From Cetobacterium somerae ATCC BAA-474 (lineage in GTDB: Bacteria; Fusobacteriota; Fusobacteriia; Fusobacteriales; Fusobacteriaceae), in NCBI RefSeq assembly GCF_000479045.1, contig NZ_KI518180.1:46333-110332 (forward strand): a stretch of DNA of 64,000 nt. Reading direction: 5' to 3'. Within the stretch, counting starts at the first letter, position 1, and every line of letters starts with the position of its first letter. Made by a program: the position numbers and the translations under genes. Positions 41,431 to 50,299 of this stretch are shown piece by piece. The notes beneath the pieces are model-generated. The model was not told the DNA's origin and made no database searches. It saw only the letters and a program-made list of their open reading frames with translations.

Positions 41431-42984
41431 ATGAAGAGATTAAATTTTAAAAATAAAATAATGGTTTGGGTTTTAATAATAAATTTAATACCCCTTATTT
41501 TTTCATATGCAATATTTTTTAATGAAAAAATAAAAAATGATGAAAATAACATAACAAAAAATCTTTTAGAAGCAGCTAAAGTTGTTAGCAGTAGTAATGA
41601 AATAAGAAAAAATTTACAGTTAAGTTATAAAGGTGGTGAAATTGAAAAAAAGGTTGATTCACTAACAGATATATTTAGAGATATAGATATTATTGTAGTT
41701 GCAAATATAGAGGGGATAAAATACTCTCATTTAGACAAGAATCAAATAGGACAAAAATTTGTAAATCCTGTTCAATGGGATGATATAAAAAAAGGAGAAG
41801 GATATTTTTCTAAAATGATGGGATCAATGGGTATTACTTTTAGACGATTTGAGCCTATATATGATGTTAATAGCAAAGAGGTCATAGGGTTTGTAATGGT
41901 AGGAAAATACTATACTGCAATCTCAGATATGAAAAAGAATACAGTTGTCATGTTGTGCTTATTATTTATAGAAGCTTTTGGATTAGCTTTTATATTGGCA
42001 ATAACTTTTGCAAATGGTGTTAGAAAGAGTCTATTTGGATTAGATCCAGAAGAGATTGGAAGACTATATGTTGAAGAACGATTAATAATAGATAATTTAG
42101 AATCTGGTTTAATAGCTTTAAATACAAAGAATGAGATACTTAAGGTGAATAGTGTTTTTTCTAAAAAATATGGGAAGTTATCTCCAAAATTAATTTTAGA
42201 AAAAGTAAGTATCTATTTAGAAAAAAAAGAAAATACTGCTAGAAATATAGAGGTAGTTATAGAAGATGAGTACTATTATATAAAGATATTACCAATATAT
42301 AATTTATCTGAATACTATGGAACAATATTACTTATAAAAACAAAGGATGATGTTAATAGATATGCTAGAGAGATTACAGGTATAGATCAGTTAGTTGATG
42401 GAATGAGAGCTAACATTCATGAGTTTAAAAATAGATTACATGTTATTTTAGGACTTATAAATCTTGAAAAAATAGATATGGCAAAAAAATATATTCTTGA
42501 AATACAGAATTTAAATGAATATGATTTTAAAAAATTTACAAATATTAAAAACTCCTTTTTAAAAGCGATGTTACTAGGAAAAGATGCAATTTGTAAAGAG
42601 AGAAAAATACAGTTTATAATAGATTCTCAGTCACAAGTTTCAACTGAGAATAAAAGTCCTATAATTGAAGATATAAGCACAATAATAGGTAACTTAATAG
42701 AAAACTCTATGGATTCATTTAAGGAAACTCATATTATCGAAAAAATAATTAAGATAAAAATAATAGAAACAAATAAAAAGATTGAACTTGAAGTTTGGGA
42801 CAATGGAGAAAAAATTCCCCAAGAATATTTTTCTAAAATATATGAAAGAGGATTTTCTACAAAGGGAGATTTACGTGGTGTAGGATTAAGTATCGTAAAA
42901 AATAAAATATCATTATACAACGGAACAATTGAATTTGAACAAAATGAAAAGTGGAAGTTTTTTAAAGTAAAGGTGGTGAAATAG
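41431..42984 (+). CDS. CitA/DcuS-type sensor histidine kinase
   Basis: 517 aa. Membrane helix at about 9-30, an extracytoplasmic PAS/sCache domain to about 170 (VANIEGIKYSHLDKNQIGQKF, EVIGFVMVGKYYTAI), a second helix at 171-195, a cytoplasmic PAS region, a DHp helix with RANIHEFKNRLHVILGL carrying the phospho-histidine, and an ATPase domain (GNLIENSMDSF, GVGLSIVKNKI). Kinases of this kind sense citrate, malate, fumarate or similar acids. No RBS precedes the ATG, so translation may start leaderless. The next gene begins directly after its stop. Confidence 0.9.
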   Translation: MKRLNFKNKIMVWVLIINLIPLIFSYAIFFNEKIKNDENNITKNLLEAAKVVSSSNEIRKNLQLSYKGGEIEKKVDSLTDIFRDIDIIVVANIEGIKYSHLDKNQIGQKFVNPVQWDDIKKGEGYFSKMMGSMGITFRRFEPIYDVNSKEVIGFVMVGKYYTAISDMKKNTVVMLCLLFIEAFGLAFILAITFANGVRKSLFGLDPEEIGRLYVEERLIIDNLESGLIALNTKNEILKVNSVFSKKYGKLSPKLILEKVSIYLEKKENTARNIEVVIEDEYYYIKILPIYNLSEYYGTILLIKTKDDVNRYAREITGIDQLVDGMRANIHEFKNRLHVILGLINLEKIDMAKKYILEIQNLNEYDFKKFTNIKNSFLKAMLLGKDAICKERKIQFIIDSQSQVSTENKSPIIEDISTIIGNLIENSMDSFKETHIIEKIIKIKIIETNKKIELEVWDNGEKIPQEYFSKIYERGFSTKGDLRGVGLSIVKNKISLYNGTIEFEQNEKWKFFKVKVVK

Positions 42985-43650
42985 TTGAAGAAAGTTTTAG
43001 TAGTTGAAGATGATCCAATGGTGGCTATGATAAATATGGAATATATCTCAAAGATATCTCAATTGGAAATAGTTGGACATGCTATAAATAAACAGGAAGT
43101 TTTTGAATATTTACAAAAATTTAAAGTTGATTTAATTTTAATGGATATTTTTTTAGGAGGAGAAAGTGGTCTAGAAATTTTACAAGCTGTTAGAGGAGAG
43201 GGGTATACAGTAGATATTATAATGATTACATCTGCTAATGGTAGTGAGGATATAAAAAAAGCATTATCTTTAGGATGTTTAGATTACTTAATAAAACCAT
43301 TTGATTTTGAAAGATTTAAATGTGCTATTAAAAAATTCCATGATAAAAATGAGCTCTTTAATGAGAAAAAAATAGTACAAGAGGATTTAGATAGATTAAA
43401 TATTATTAAAAAGGAAAACTTTGAAATTTTACCTAAAGGTTTAAATGAAAAAACTCTTAATGGAATAATGAATAAAATTGATAGTTTAAATGGAAAAGAG
43501 TTTAACATTAAAGAGATTTGTGAACTAACAGAAATGAGTAATGTAACTATAAAAAAATATTTAGATTACTTAGAAAAAATAGATTATATAAAAGAAAATA
43601 TAATTTATGGAAATATTGGTAGACCACAATATGTGTATAAAAAAATGTAA
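42985..43650 (+). CDS. CitB/DcuR-type response regulator
   Basis: 221 aa from a TTG start placed directly after the kinase stop, with AGGTGG upstream. Receiver residues 1-120: acidic D9-D10, acceptor D54 in LILMDIFLGG, lysine in YLIKPFDF. The C-terminal winged helix (NIKEICELTEMSNVTIKKYLDYLE, GRPQYVYK) is of the CitT/DcuR sort. It probably binds the inverted repeat at 41314-41344 and activates the divergent AEC-dehydrogenase operon. Confidence 0.9.
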   Translation: MKKVLVVEDDPMVAMINMEYISKISQLEIVGHAINKQEVFEYLQKFKVDLILMDIFLGGESGLEILQAVRGEGYTVDIIMITSANGSEDIKKALSLGCLDYLIKPFDFERFKCAIKKFHDKNELFNEKKIVQEDLDRLNIIKKENFEILPKGLNEKTLNGIMNKIDSLNGKEFNIKEICELTEMSNVTIKKYLDYLEKIDYIKENIIYGNIGRPQYVYKKM

Positions 43651-43655
43651 AGTAA

Positions 43656-43685
43656 AAAATGCCTAGCTGAGTAGCTAGGCATTTT
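43656..43685. terminator. Bidirectional terminator between response regulator and RND pump genes
   Basis: 13-bp stem AAAATGCCTAGCT/AGCTAGGCATTTT (43656-43668, 43673-43685) with GAGT loop, between convergent genes. Confidence 0.85.
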
Positions 43686-43687
43686 CA

Positions 43688-46600
43688 TTATGATTGAATA
43701 TCTTTATTTTCAGTATTTTCAGTTGGTTTATTTTCTATTAGACGACTTTCATCATATGCATAATTAGCAAAGTCAATTTTATAGAAAAGTGCATAAATAA
43801 CTGGAATAACTCCAAGAGCTAAGAATGTATCTGTAACAAGACCAAATATAAGAACAACTGCTACTGGTTGGAAAAGTGGTCCACCAAAGAAATATAATGG
43901 TAGTAATCCAACTAAAGTTGTAGCAACAGTTAGAAAAATTGGTCTAAGTCTTGATTGACATCCAAAGACAACAGCATCTTGATCACTACGACCTAAATCA
44001 TCCTTTTCGATGGTCATTTTATCCACTAGTATAATAGCGTGGTTAAGAACAACTCCAGCAAGTGCTATAATACCAATCATTGCCATAAACCCAAGGTCAG
44101 TATTAGTTAATAGTAGTCCAATGGCAACTCCTAATATAGAAAGAGGAATAACAAGCATAATAGTTAAACCTTTTCTCATAGAGTTAAATTGTGCAACAAC
44201 TAGGAAGAACATTCCTAAAATTGCTATTGGAACTTGAGCAAATAAAGCTTGTTGGTTTTCATCAGATGTTTGCATAATACCAGATGAATAATATTTAACA
44301 TCAGGTCCCCACTCTTTAAGTTTTTCATTTAGCCAAGGCATAAACTTTTTATTAACTTCAAGAGGAGTAGTAGAATCTTTTATAGCAGCATCAATTTCTA
44401 TAGAGTAAGCCATATTTCTAGTAGAAACTAAGCTGTCATAGTATTCTAAAGATATTTTAGCAATTTGTTTTAAAGGAACAGCTTGCCCTTTTGAGTTTAC
44501 AAGTTCAATAGATTGTATAGAGTTTAAATCATTTTTGTATTGGTCAGTACCTCTTAAAACTATTGGAATAATAGTACTTTGAGGTGGAGCATCAAAGTTT
44601 CTATAAACACTAGCATTATAACCTTGAAGAACATACTCTAAATAAGTCCCAATGGTATCATTAGTAAAGCCAGCCATTTGAGCTTTTTCAGTATCTACTT
44701 CAATAAATATTTTAGGAACTTCAATTCCCCAATCATCTGATACAGCGTAAGTACCATCTAGAGAAGTTAGTTTTGTTTTAACCTCTTCAGCTACTTTCTT
44801 TAAAAGAGTTATATCACGAGAAGCAAAAACATATCCTAAATCTTTAGCAAGAGAAACTCCACTTCCTAATCCTTTAGAAACAACGTCAATATCAGGGTAT
44901 TTATTTAAAAGATACTCATTAATTTCTTGACTTAGTTTTGGAATTAATCTGTAATCTGTAAGATTATACATGATGTAAGCGTACTCAGGAAGCTGTGTTT
45001 GTGGTGAATATCCTGTAGAGAATCTAGGAGCACCTCCACCGATAAATGATCCCCAGCTTAAAACTCCAGCTTTATCATATGTTTTTGTAGTTCCACCAGT
45101 TGTTAAATAATCCCAAAGTCCTGGAGGAAGAGGTTCTTGGGGACCAGTACTATAATTTTTTTCAATAAATTTATTTAAATCTTCAACAACCGCTCTTGTT
45201 TGATTAACATCAGTTCCTTTTGGTAGAGTTATATATGTTGACATAACAGGGTCAGTTGAACCAGGCATAAAGTTTGCTGGCGCAAGACCAAGTAACCAAA
45301 TTCCGAAAACAAAAGATATAGCTGTTAAAATAATTGTAATTTTTTTATTTTTTAAAACTTTGATTAAAATCTCTCTATATAAAACATATGGTTTACTATT
45401 AAGATTTTGTTTTTCACCAGGTTTTAATTTTATAAAGTCATAACATAATAAAGGAATAAAAGTCTGGTTAATTAACCAAGAACTCATAAGAGCTAACATA
45501 ACAACAATTGTTAAAGGTCCAACATACTCTCCCATGTTTTGCTTATTTAAAATAATTGGAGAAAAGGCCATTATAGTTGTTAATGAACTAACAAATAAAG
45601 GAATAGCAAGTGTTCTAGATGATTCTAAACATGCTTGCATTCTAGGTTTTCCTTCTTCTAGTAAAACAGTTATATTTTCAGACATAACAACGGCATTATC
45701 AACAAGCATACCAAGAGCTATAATAAGTCCAGCAAGAGTAATCTGATTGATACCATAGTTAAACCAAAATAATCCAATAAGAGTAAATGCTATTGATGTT
45801 GGAGTTAGTGCAGCAACTATAAGTCCAGATCTAAGTCCTAAGAAAACAAGCATTACTAATACAATTGTTGTAACTGCTTGAAATAAGTTAACTATAAAAG
45901 CTGTTACATTTGTTTGAACTAAGTCTGGAAGATAATAGATTTCTCCAATTTCAAGCCCTATTGGAAGAGAATTTTTATAAGTTTTTAAAGTCTCTTGAAT
46001 ACCTTTTCCCATTAATAAAACATCTTCTCCAGAACCTAATGATATTCCAAGAACAAGGGATTTGTTACCATTAAAATCTATAGAGTATGTTGAAGGATCT
46101 TGATAACTTTTATAAATATTGGCAACTTCACTTAAATATATACTAGAGTCACCATTTGGACTTGTTATGATAGTATCTTTTATATCTTCAATATTTTTAA
46201 AGTTACCACTAGGAGTCACTTTAAGTCTATTTTGATCTATAACAATATTTCCACCTTTAATAATAACATTTGAACTATTTAAAGTATTTATAATATTTTC
46301 TAAAGTAAGTCCCGTTTGAGATAAAAGTTTATTATCAATGTCAATATATATAGTTTCTTTTTGAATACCTGAAATATCAATACTCCCAATTTGAGGAACA
46401 TTGAATAATAAAACTTCCTTTAATTGATAAGCAGTTTCATAAAGTTCCTCATAGGTATAACCTTCTCCACCAATTGCAAGAAGAGTTCCGTAGATATCTC
46501 CGTAAAATGTATTTATCTGAGGAGCTTGAACTCCTTGAGGAAGATTAGGAACAACGAATGTATTAATTCTATTTCTAAGTTCTGTCCAAACAGGCTGAAT

Positions 46601-46903
46601 ATCTTTGTATTCAGCTTTAATATTAACATAAACATTTGATTGTCCATCTGTATTAGTTGAGTTTACATACCATAGAGAATCCATATTTTGTACTTGATCA
46701 GCGATTCTTTTACTAACTAAATCTGCCATTTGTTTCGCTGTGGCTCCTGGCCAGTTAGTTGTAATTAGAGCTACTTTTATTGTAAATCCAGGGTCTTGAG
46801 CTTTTTCGGATTTATCATAAGATAAGTATCCTCCAATAAGTAGAATAACTATTAAAAAATAGGTTGTGACTTTATTTTTAATTGCTAGTTCGGTTAATTT
46901 CAT
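43688..46903 (-). CDS. RND efflux pump inner-membrane subunit
   Basis: 1071 aa with two halves of six membrane helices and two large periplasmic loops. First helix region KNKVTTYFLIVILLIGGYLSY; TM4 carries LGMLVDNAVVMSENI, where AcrB has the proton-relay pair Asp-Asp and this protein has Asp-Asn, as in another branch of the superfamily; second half FMAMIGIIALAGVVLNHAIILVDKM. Proton-driven export of drugs, lipids or other amphiphiles; substrate unknown. Last gene of the adaptor-TolC operon, 2 nt after the adaptor gene. Confidence 0.93.
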   Translation of the reverse strand: MKLTELAIKNKVTTYFLIVILLIGGYLSYDKSEKAQDPGFTIKVALITTNWPGATAKQMADLVSKRIADQVQNMDSLWYVNSTNTDGQSNVYVNIKAEYKDIQPVWTELRNRINTFVVPNLPQGVQAPQINTFYGDIYGTLLAIGGEGYTYEELYETAYQLKEVLLFNVPQIGSIDISGIQKETIYIDIDNKLLSQTGLTLENIINTLNSSNVIIKGGNIVIDQNRLKVTPSGNFKNIEDIKDTIITSPNGDSSIYLSEVANIYKSYQDPSTYSIDFNGNKSLVLGISLGSGEDVLLMGKGIQETLKTYKNSLPIGLEIGEIYYLPDLVQTNVTAFIVNLFQAVTTIVLVMLVFLGLRSGLIVAALTPTSIAFTLIGLFWFNYGINQITLAGLIIALGMLVDNAVVMSENITVLLEEGKPRMQACLESSRTLAIPLFVSSLTTIMAFSPIILNKQNMGEYVGPLTIVVMLALMSSWLINQTFIPLLCYDFIKLKPGEKQNLNSKPYVLYREILIKVLKNKKITIILTAISFVFGIWLLGLAPANFMPGSTDPVMSTYITLPKGTDVNQTRAVVEDLNKFIEKNYSTGPQEPLPPGLWDYLTTGGTTKTYDKAGVLSWGSFIGGGAPRFSTGYSPQTQLPEYAYIMYNLTDYRLIPKLSQEINEYLLNKYPDIDVVSKGLGSGVSLAKDLGYVFASRDITLLKKVAEEVKTKLTSLDGTYAVSDDWGIEVPKIFIEVDTEKAQMAGFTNDTIGTYLEYVLQGYNASVYRNFDAPPQSTIIPIVLRGTDQYKNDLNSIQSIELVNSKGQAVPLKQIAKISLEYYDSLVSTRNMAYSIEIDAAIKDSTTPLEVNKKFMPWLNEKLKEWGPDVKYYSSGIMQTSDENQQALFAQVPIAILGMFFLVVAQFNSMRKGLTIMLVIPLSILGVAIGLLLTNTDLGFMAMIGIIALAGVVLNHAIILVDKMTIEKDDLGRSDQDAVVFGCQSRLRPIFLTVATTLVGLLPLYFFGGPLFQPVAVVLIFGLVTDTFLALGVIPVIYALFYKIDFANYAYDESRLIENKPTENTENKDIQS

Positions 46904-46905
46904 GG

Positions 46906-47991
46906 CTATTCAGCTCCTTTTAAAAGTGAAACCTTTTGATCTTCTAAAAGGACACTACTTCCCTTTGTAACAACATAATCGCCGTCTGTTAATCCACTAA
47001 CAATTTCACTACCTTGTTCTGTAGTATTTCCTAATGTAACAAGTTGTTTCTTAACTATACCAATATTATTTTCAAGATTTGTAACAACATAAACATATTT
47101 TTCTCCATTAGGAGCTGTTAAAATAGCTGTTAAAGGAACTGCGATAACTTTATTAGTATTATCTGTAGTAACGATAACTTTTGCTGTCATACCAACTTTT
47201 ACAGTATCTAAAGGATCAACAATTTTAGCTTTAACAGGATAAGTTCCACCATAACCAACAGAAAGTGTTCCAATATTAGTAATTGTTCCTTTTATACTTA
47301 AATTATTAAGAGAAGTTATTTCAATCTGAACCTCTTCTCCTAATTTTAAATCTCCAACAACAGATTGAGAAACATTAAACTCTACATAACGCTCACCAAA
47401 AGTATTTAGAACAAAAACTACTGTGCTAGAAGATACATTTTGGTTAACCTCACTTTTTACCTGTCCTATAGTACCATCGCTAGGAGCTGTTAACATAGTA
47501 TAACTTAAATTAACTTTAGCTAGATTAACTGCATCTTCAAGAGCTTTAACAGAAGATATTGCAGATTTATAATTAGCTGTTGCACTATCATAAGATGCTT
47601 TTGAGATACTGTTTTCTAGATAAAGTGCTTCTGATCTTTTAAAGTTTGCAGTAGATTCAGCTAAATTTGCATTTCCTTTATCTAGATTAGAAAGTGCTTG
47701 CTGATAATTTAATTGATACTCTATAGGATCTAAAGTAGCTAAAATTTGTCCAGTTTTAACAGTATCACCCAACTGGGCAATACGATTATTTATAGTTCCT
47801 GAAACTCTAAAACTTAAATTTGAAAGAGCTTCAGTATTAACTGTACCTGAGTAAGCACGCTTAACGCTATACTCTTTTTTTTCTACTTTTTCATAAACAA
47901 CTGATTTAACCTCTTCGGTAGAACTCGATTTCTCTTTTCCACACGCTAATAATGCTAATAATAGTGTAACCACTAAAAATTTATTTTTCAT
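46906..47991 (-). CDS. RND pump periplasmic adaptor (membrane fusion protein), lipoprotein
   Basis: 361 aa. Lipobox LLAC with lipidated C17. Barrel-sandwich halves (NRIAQLGDTVKTGQILATLDPIEYQLNYQQAL in part; LSYTMLTAPSDGTIGQVKSEVNQNV) flank an alpha-hairpin at about 100-150, followed by beta-barrel and membrane-proximal domains. Links the RND subunit to TolC across the periplasm. It lies between the tolC-like gene (12 nt) and the RND gene (2 nt). Confidence 0.93.
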   Translation of the reverse strand: MKNKFLVVTLLLALLACGKEKSSSTEEVKSVVYEKVEKKEYSVKRAYSGTVNTEALSNLSFRVSGTINNRIAQLGDTVKTGQILATLDPIEYQLNYQQALSNLDKGNANLAESTANFKRSEALYLENSISKASYDSATANYKSAISSVKALEDAVNLAKVNLSYTMLTAPSDGTIGQVKSEVNQNVSSSTVVFVLNTFGERYVEFNVSQSVVGDLKLGEEVQIEITSLNNLSIKGTITNIGTLSVGYGGTYPVKAKIVDPLDTVKVGMTAKVIVTTDNTNKVIAVPLTAILTAPNGEKYVYVVTNLENNIGIVKKQLVTLGNTTEQGSEIVSGLTDGDYVVTKGSSVLLEDQKVSLLKGAE

Positions 47992-48003
47992 AATTTATCC
48001 CTC

Positions 48004-50184
48004 CTAATTATCTAACTCTTGTTGAAGTTTAAGCAGTAAAACTTTTCTTTCAGATGGTTCCATAGTAAGAGATGACTTACCGTAAAGATATTCAAGTTTT
48101 AGCGTAGAGTTAATTAGATTAAAATTTTCAATTACATGATTTAACTCTTGACTCAAAGTATTATTTTGAGCAGATAAAAAATCAGTTAACGTAGTTGTTC
48201 CTTCTGTATATAGGTTAGTTACGATATCTAAATTTTTCTTAGCTACATCTGAAGATATTTTTGTTGTATAACTTTGTACAAAGTTAGTTAAAAGATTTGT
48301 GTATGTTTGTAAAACTTCTTGAGCTAATTGATTTTGAGAAGAAAGTTTATTAAACTCAAGTGCTTTTAACTCACTTTTTATAGCCTGTCCATTATAGTAA
48401 ATCTCTCCACCACTAATAAGAGGTAAACTTACATTAATTCCAGCTTGCCAATACTCATCTGGGAAATCTCCATTTGAATTTTTACCCCAAGGTGTAATCA
48501 TATTATTTTTATAGTAATTTCCAGAAGCAGTAACAGTTGGAATATAACGTTCTCTTTCATTTGATACAAGCTCTCTTTCTTTACTTTTAATAGTATTATC
48601 AAGTTGTTTTAATGAATTTGAGTTTGTTAGAGCACCGCTTACTAAAAATTTCTCTATTTTTTTAGATTTTTCAGAACCAAATGTAAAGTTCTTACCTAAA
48701 TTTTCACTTAATAAGAAGTATGGAGCAAGTTCATCAAGAGTTTCATAAGTATACGTATTTCCCTCTGGATAATTTAAAAGGTTATTTAAATATATCTCTT
48801 GAGAACGAATCTCTCCTTTAACACTAGAAATATCTGAAAGAGCTCCAGCCACATTTGATTGTAATCTATATACATCTTGCAATCCACCAGCACCAACATT
48901 GTAATTAATTTTAGCAACATTTAAAGTTTCTCTTAAAAGATCGTAGTTACTTGCTTGAATAGCTAATTGAGCTTTTAATTGAAGAATATTAACATATGTA
49001 GAAGCTACATAATATATAGTAGCTAATTTTTGTTGCTCAAATGCTTTTCTATTAGAATCTAATGATAACTTATCAATATAAACACTAGCATTGATTTGAT
49101 CACTAAATATAACTTGTGAAAGTTGTAAATAAGAAGCTACACTATTTGTAGGATATCCTTGTTTAAAATTAGGTGATCTATCATCTAAAGCTGAATAATC
49201 AGCATTAGCTGACAATTGTGGTAAACGCTTAGAGTTAGTAACTTTAACATTATAATAGCTAGTCATAATGTTTTGTCTAACTTGAAGAAGATCTAAGTTA
49301 GAGTTAAGAGCTCTATTTACAGCATTTTTAAGTGTCAGCTTAGGATTTGCCATTTCTGGATTATTAACTTGTGATAAATCTTGAAGGAAAATAAGATTAG
49401 GATAAATATCAATTTTTGTTGCTACTTCAGAGTTTAAATATATATCTTTGATTGGAGCGTTAACTTCAACAATTGTACTCATATCTTTTTTAGTTTTAAA
49501 AAACATATAGTTTAAAGAAGCTGCTCTTAATCTTTTTCTAAATTCTTTATTCAAATTCAACCCAGAATATGCATATGGTTTTAACTCTTCGTTGAAATCA
49601 ATAAGAAAAGAAGGAACTTTTTTATCAATTGCATTAATTAAATTCTCTTTACTAGCTCTAAGAACGTTAATTTTAACACCAGGAATATTAGTGTGCTGAG
49701 CAAGCTTATTTAAATTACTAGAATTCATATTAGAGATAAGAACATCAACCTCTGTAACTCCGTTTAATTCTTTAAAAGGCATTAAATAATCATTTAAATC
49801 AAGATTACTATAGATATAATTTAAATTTTTTGGAATATTTTTACCCTTGTCTCCAAAACCTAAAGGAACTGAGTAAAACTTATTTTGTTGTAGATTAGAT
49901 ATATTTTCTAATGGCGCACAAGTTAAAATAAAAACTCCATCAATTTTAGGATTTTTATTTAGTTTGTTTATACCATCTTGAATATTGTGGTTTGTCAGAT
50001 AAAACTTTTCTGTAATTTTTGGAGAAAAATTTGTACCGGCAAAATTTTTATTTAATTCATCTTTAAGAATTTCTAAAGCAGTCTCTGAACATTGAGAATG
50101 GTTTTCTAAAATAACTCCAACATCAAGAGTTTTGGCGAATAAAGAAAAATTGAAAATAAAAAGTAAAAAAAGTAGTTTTCCCAT
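48004..50184 (-). CDS. TolC-family outer-membrane channel with extra N-terminal periplasmic domain
   Basis: 726 aa, far longer than the usual 420-490. Signal peptide 1-17. Residues about 18-275 form an alpha/beta region (LDVGVILENHSQC, IDGVFILTCAPLENI, VPLGFGDKGKNIP, VDVLISNMNSSNLNKLAQH) resembling a periplasmic-binding-protein fold. From residue 280 the normal outer-membrane efflux repeats begin (PKLTLKNAVNRALNSNLDLLQVRQNI; second repeat around NYKNN to LEYLYG). It should form the outer-membrane exit duct of the RND pump, with the extra domain in the periplasm. First gene of the operon; GGGAGGG before the ATG. Confidence 0.85.
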   Translation of the reverse strand: MGKLLFLLFIFNFSLFAKTLDVGVILENHSQCSETALEILKDELNKNFAGTNFSPKITEKFYLTNHNIQDGINKLNKNPKIDGVFILTCAPLENISNLQQNKFYSVPLGFGDKGKNIPKNLNYIYSNLDLNDYLMPFKELNGVTEVDVLISNMNSSNLNKLAQHTNIPGVKINVLRASKENLINAIDKKVPSFLIDFNEELKPYAYSGLNLNKEFRKRLRAASLNYMFFKTKKDMSTIVEVNAPIKDIYLNSEVATKIDIYPNLIFLQDLSQVNNPEMANPKLTLKNAVNRALNSNLDLLQVRQNIMTSYYNVKVTNSKRLPQLSANADYSALDDRSPNFKQGYPTNSVASYLQLSQVIFSDQINASVYIDKLSLDSNRKAFEQQKLATIYYVASTYVNILQLKAQLAIQASNYDLLRETLNVAKINYNVGAGGLQDVYRLQSNVAGALSDISSVKGEIRSQEIYLNNLLNYPEGNTYTYETLDELAPYFLLSENLGKNFTFGSEKSKKIEKFLVSGALTNSNSLKQLDNTIKSKERELVSNERERYIPTVTASGNYYKNNMITPWGKNSNGDFPDEYWQAGINVSLPLISGGEIYYNGQAIKSELKALEFNKLSSQNQLAQEVLQTYTNLLTNFVQSYTTKISSDVAKKNLDIVTNLYTEGTTTLTDFLSAQNNTLSQELNHVIENFNLINSTLKLEYLYGKSSLTMEPSERKVLLLKLQQELDN

Positions 50185-50252
50185 AAGGACCCTCCCTTAA
50201 AAATTAGTTGTATCATTATCATATTCTGTTGAAAGTAAAAAAATCCTTTTGA

Positions 50253-50285
50253 AAATAAAAAAAGAAGTATAAAAATACTTCTTTT
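50253..50285 (-). terminator. Terminator of the oligoendopeptidase gene
   Basis: Minus strand 11-bp stem (plus-strand AAAAGAAGTAT 50260-50270 and ATACTTCTTTT 50275-50285), followed by T residues. Lies between pepF and the pump operon. Confidence 0.82.
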
Positions 50286-50299
50286 AGACCTATAATATA

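Noticed and set aside
50195..50215. GATAATGATA near the pump operon start, considered as a Fur box
   Set aside because: Only the first half of the consensus matches; the second half does not, and AT-rich sequence gives such matches by chance.
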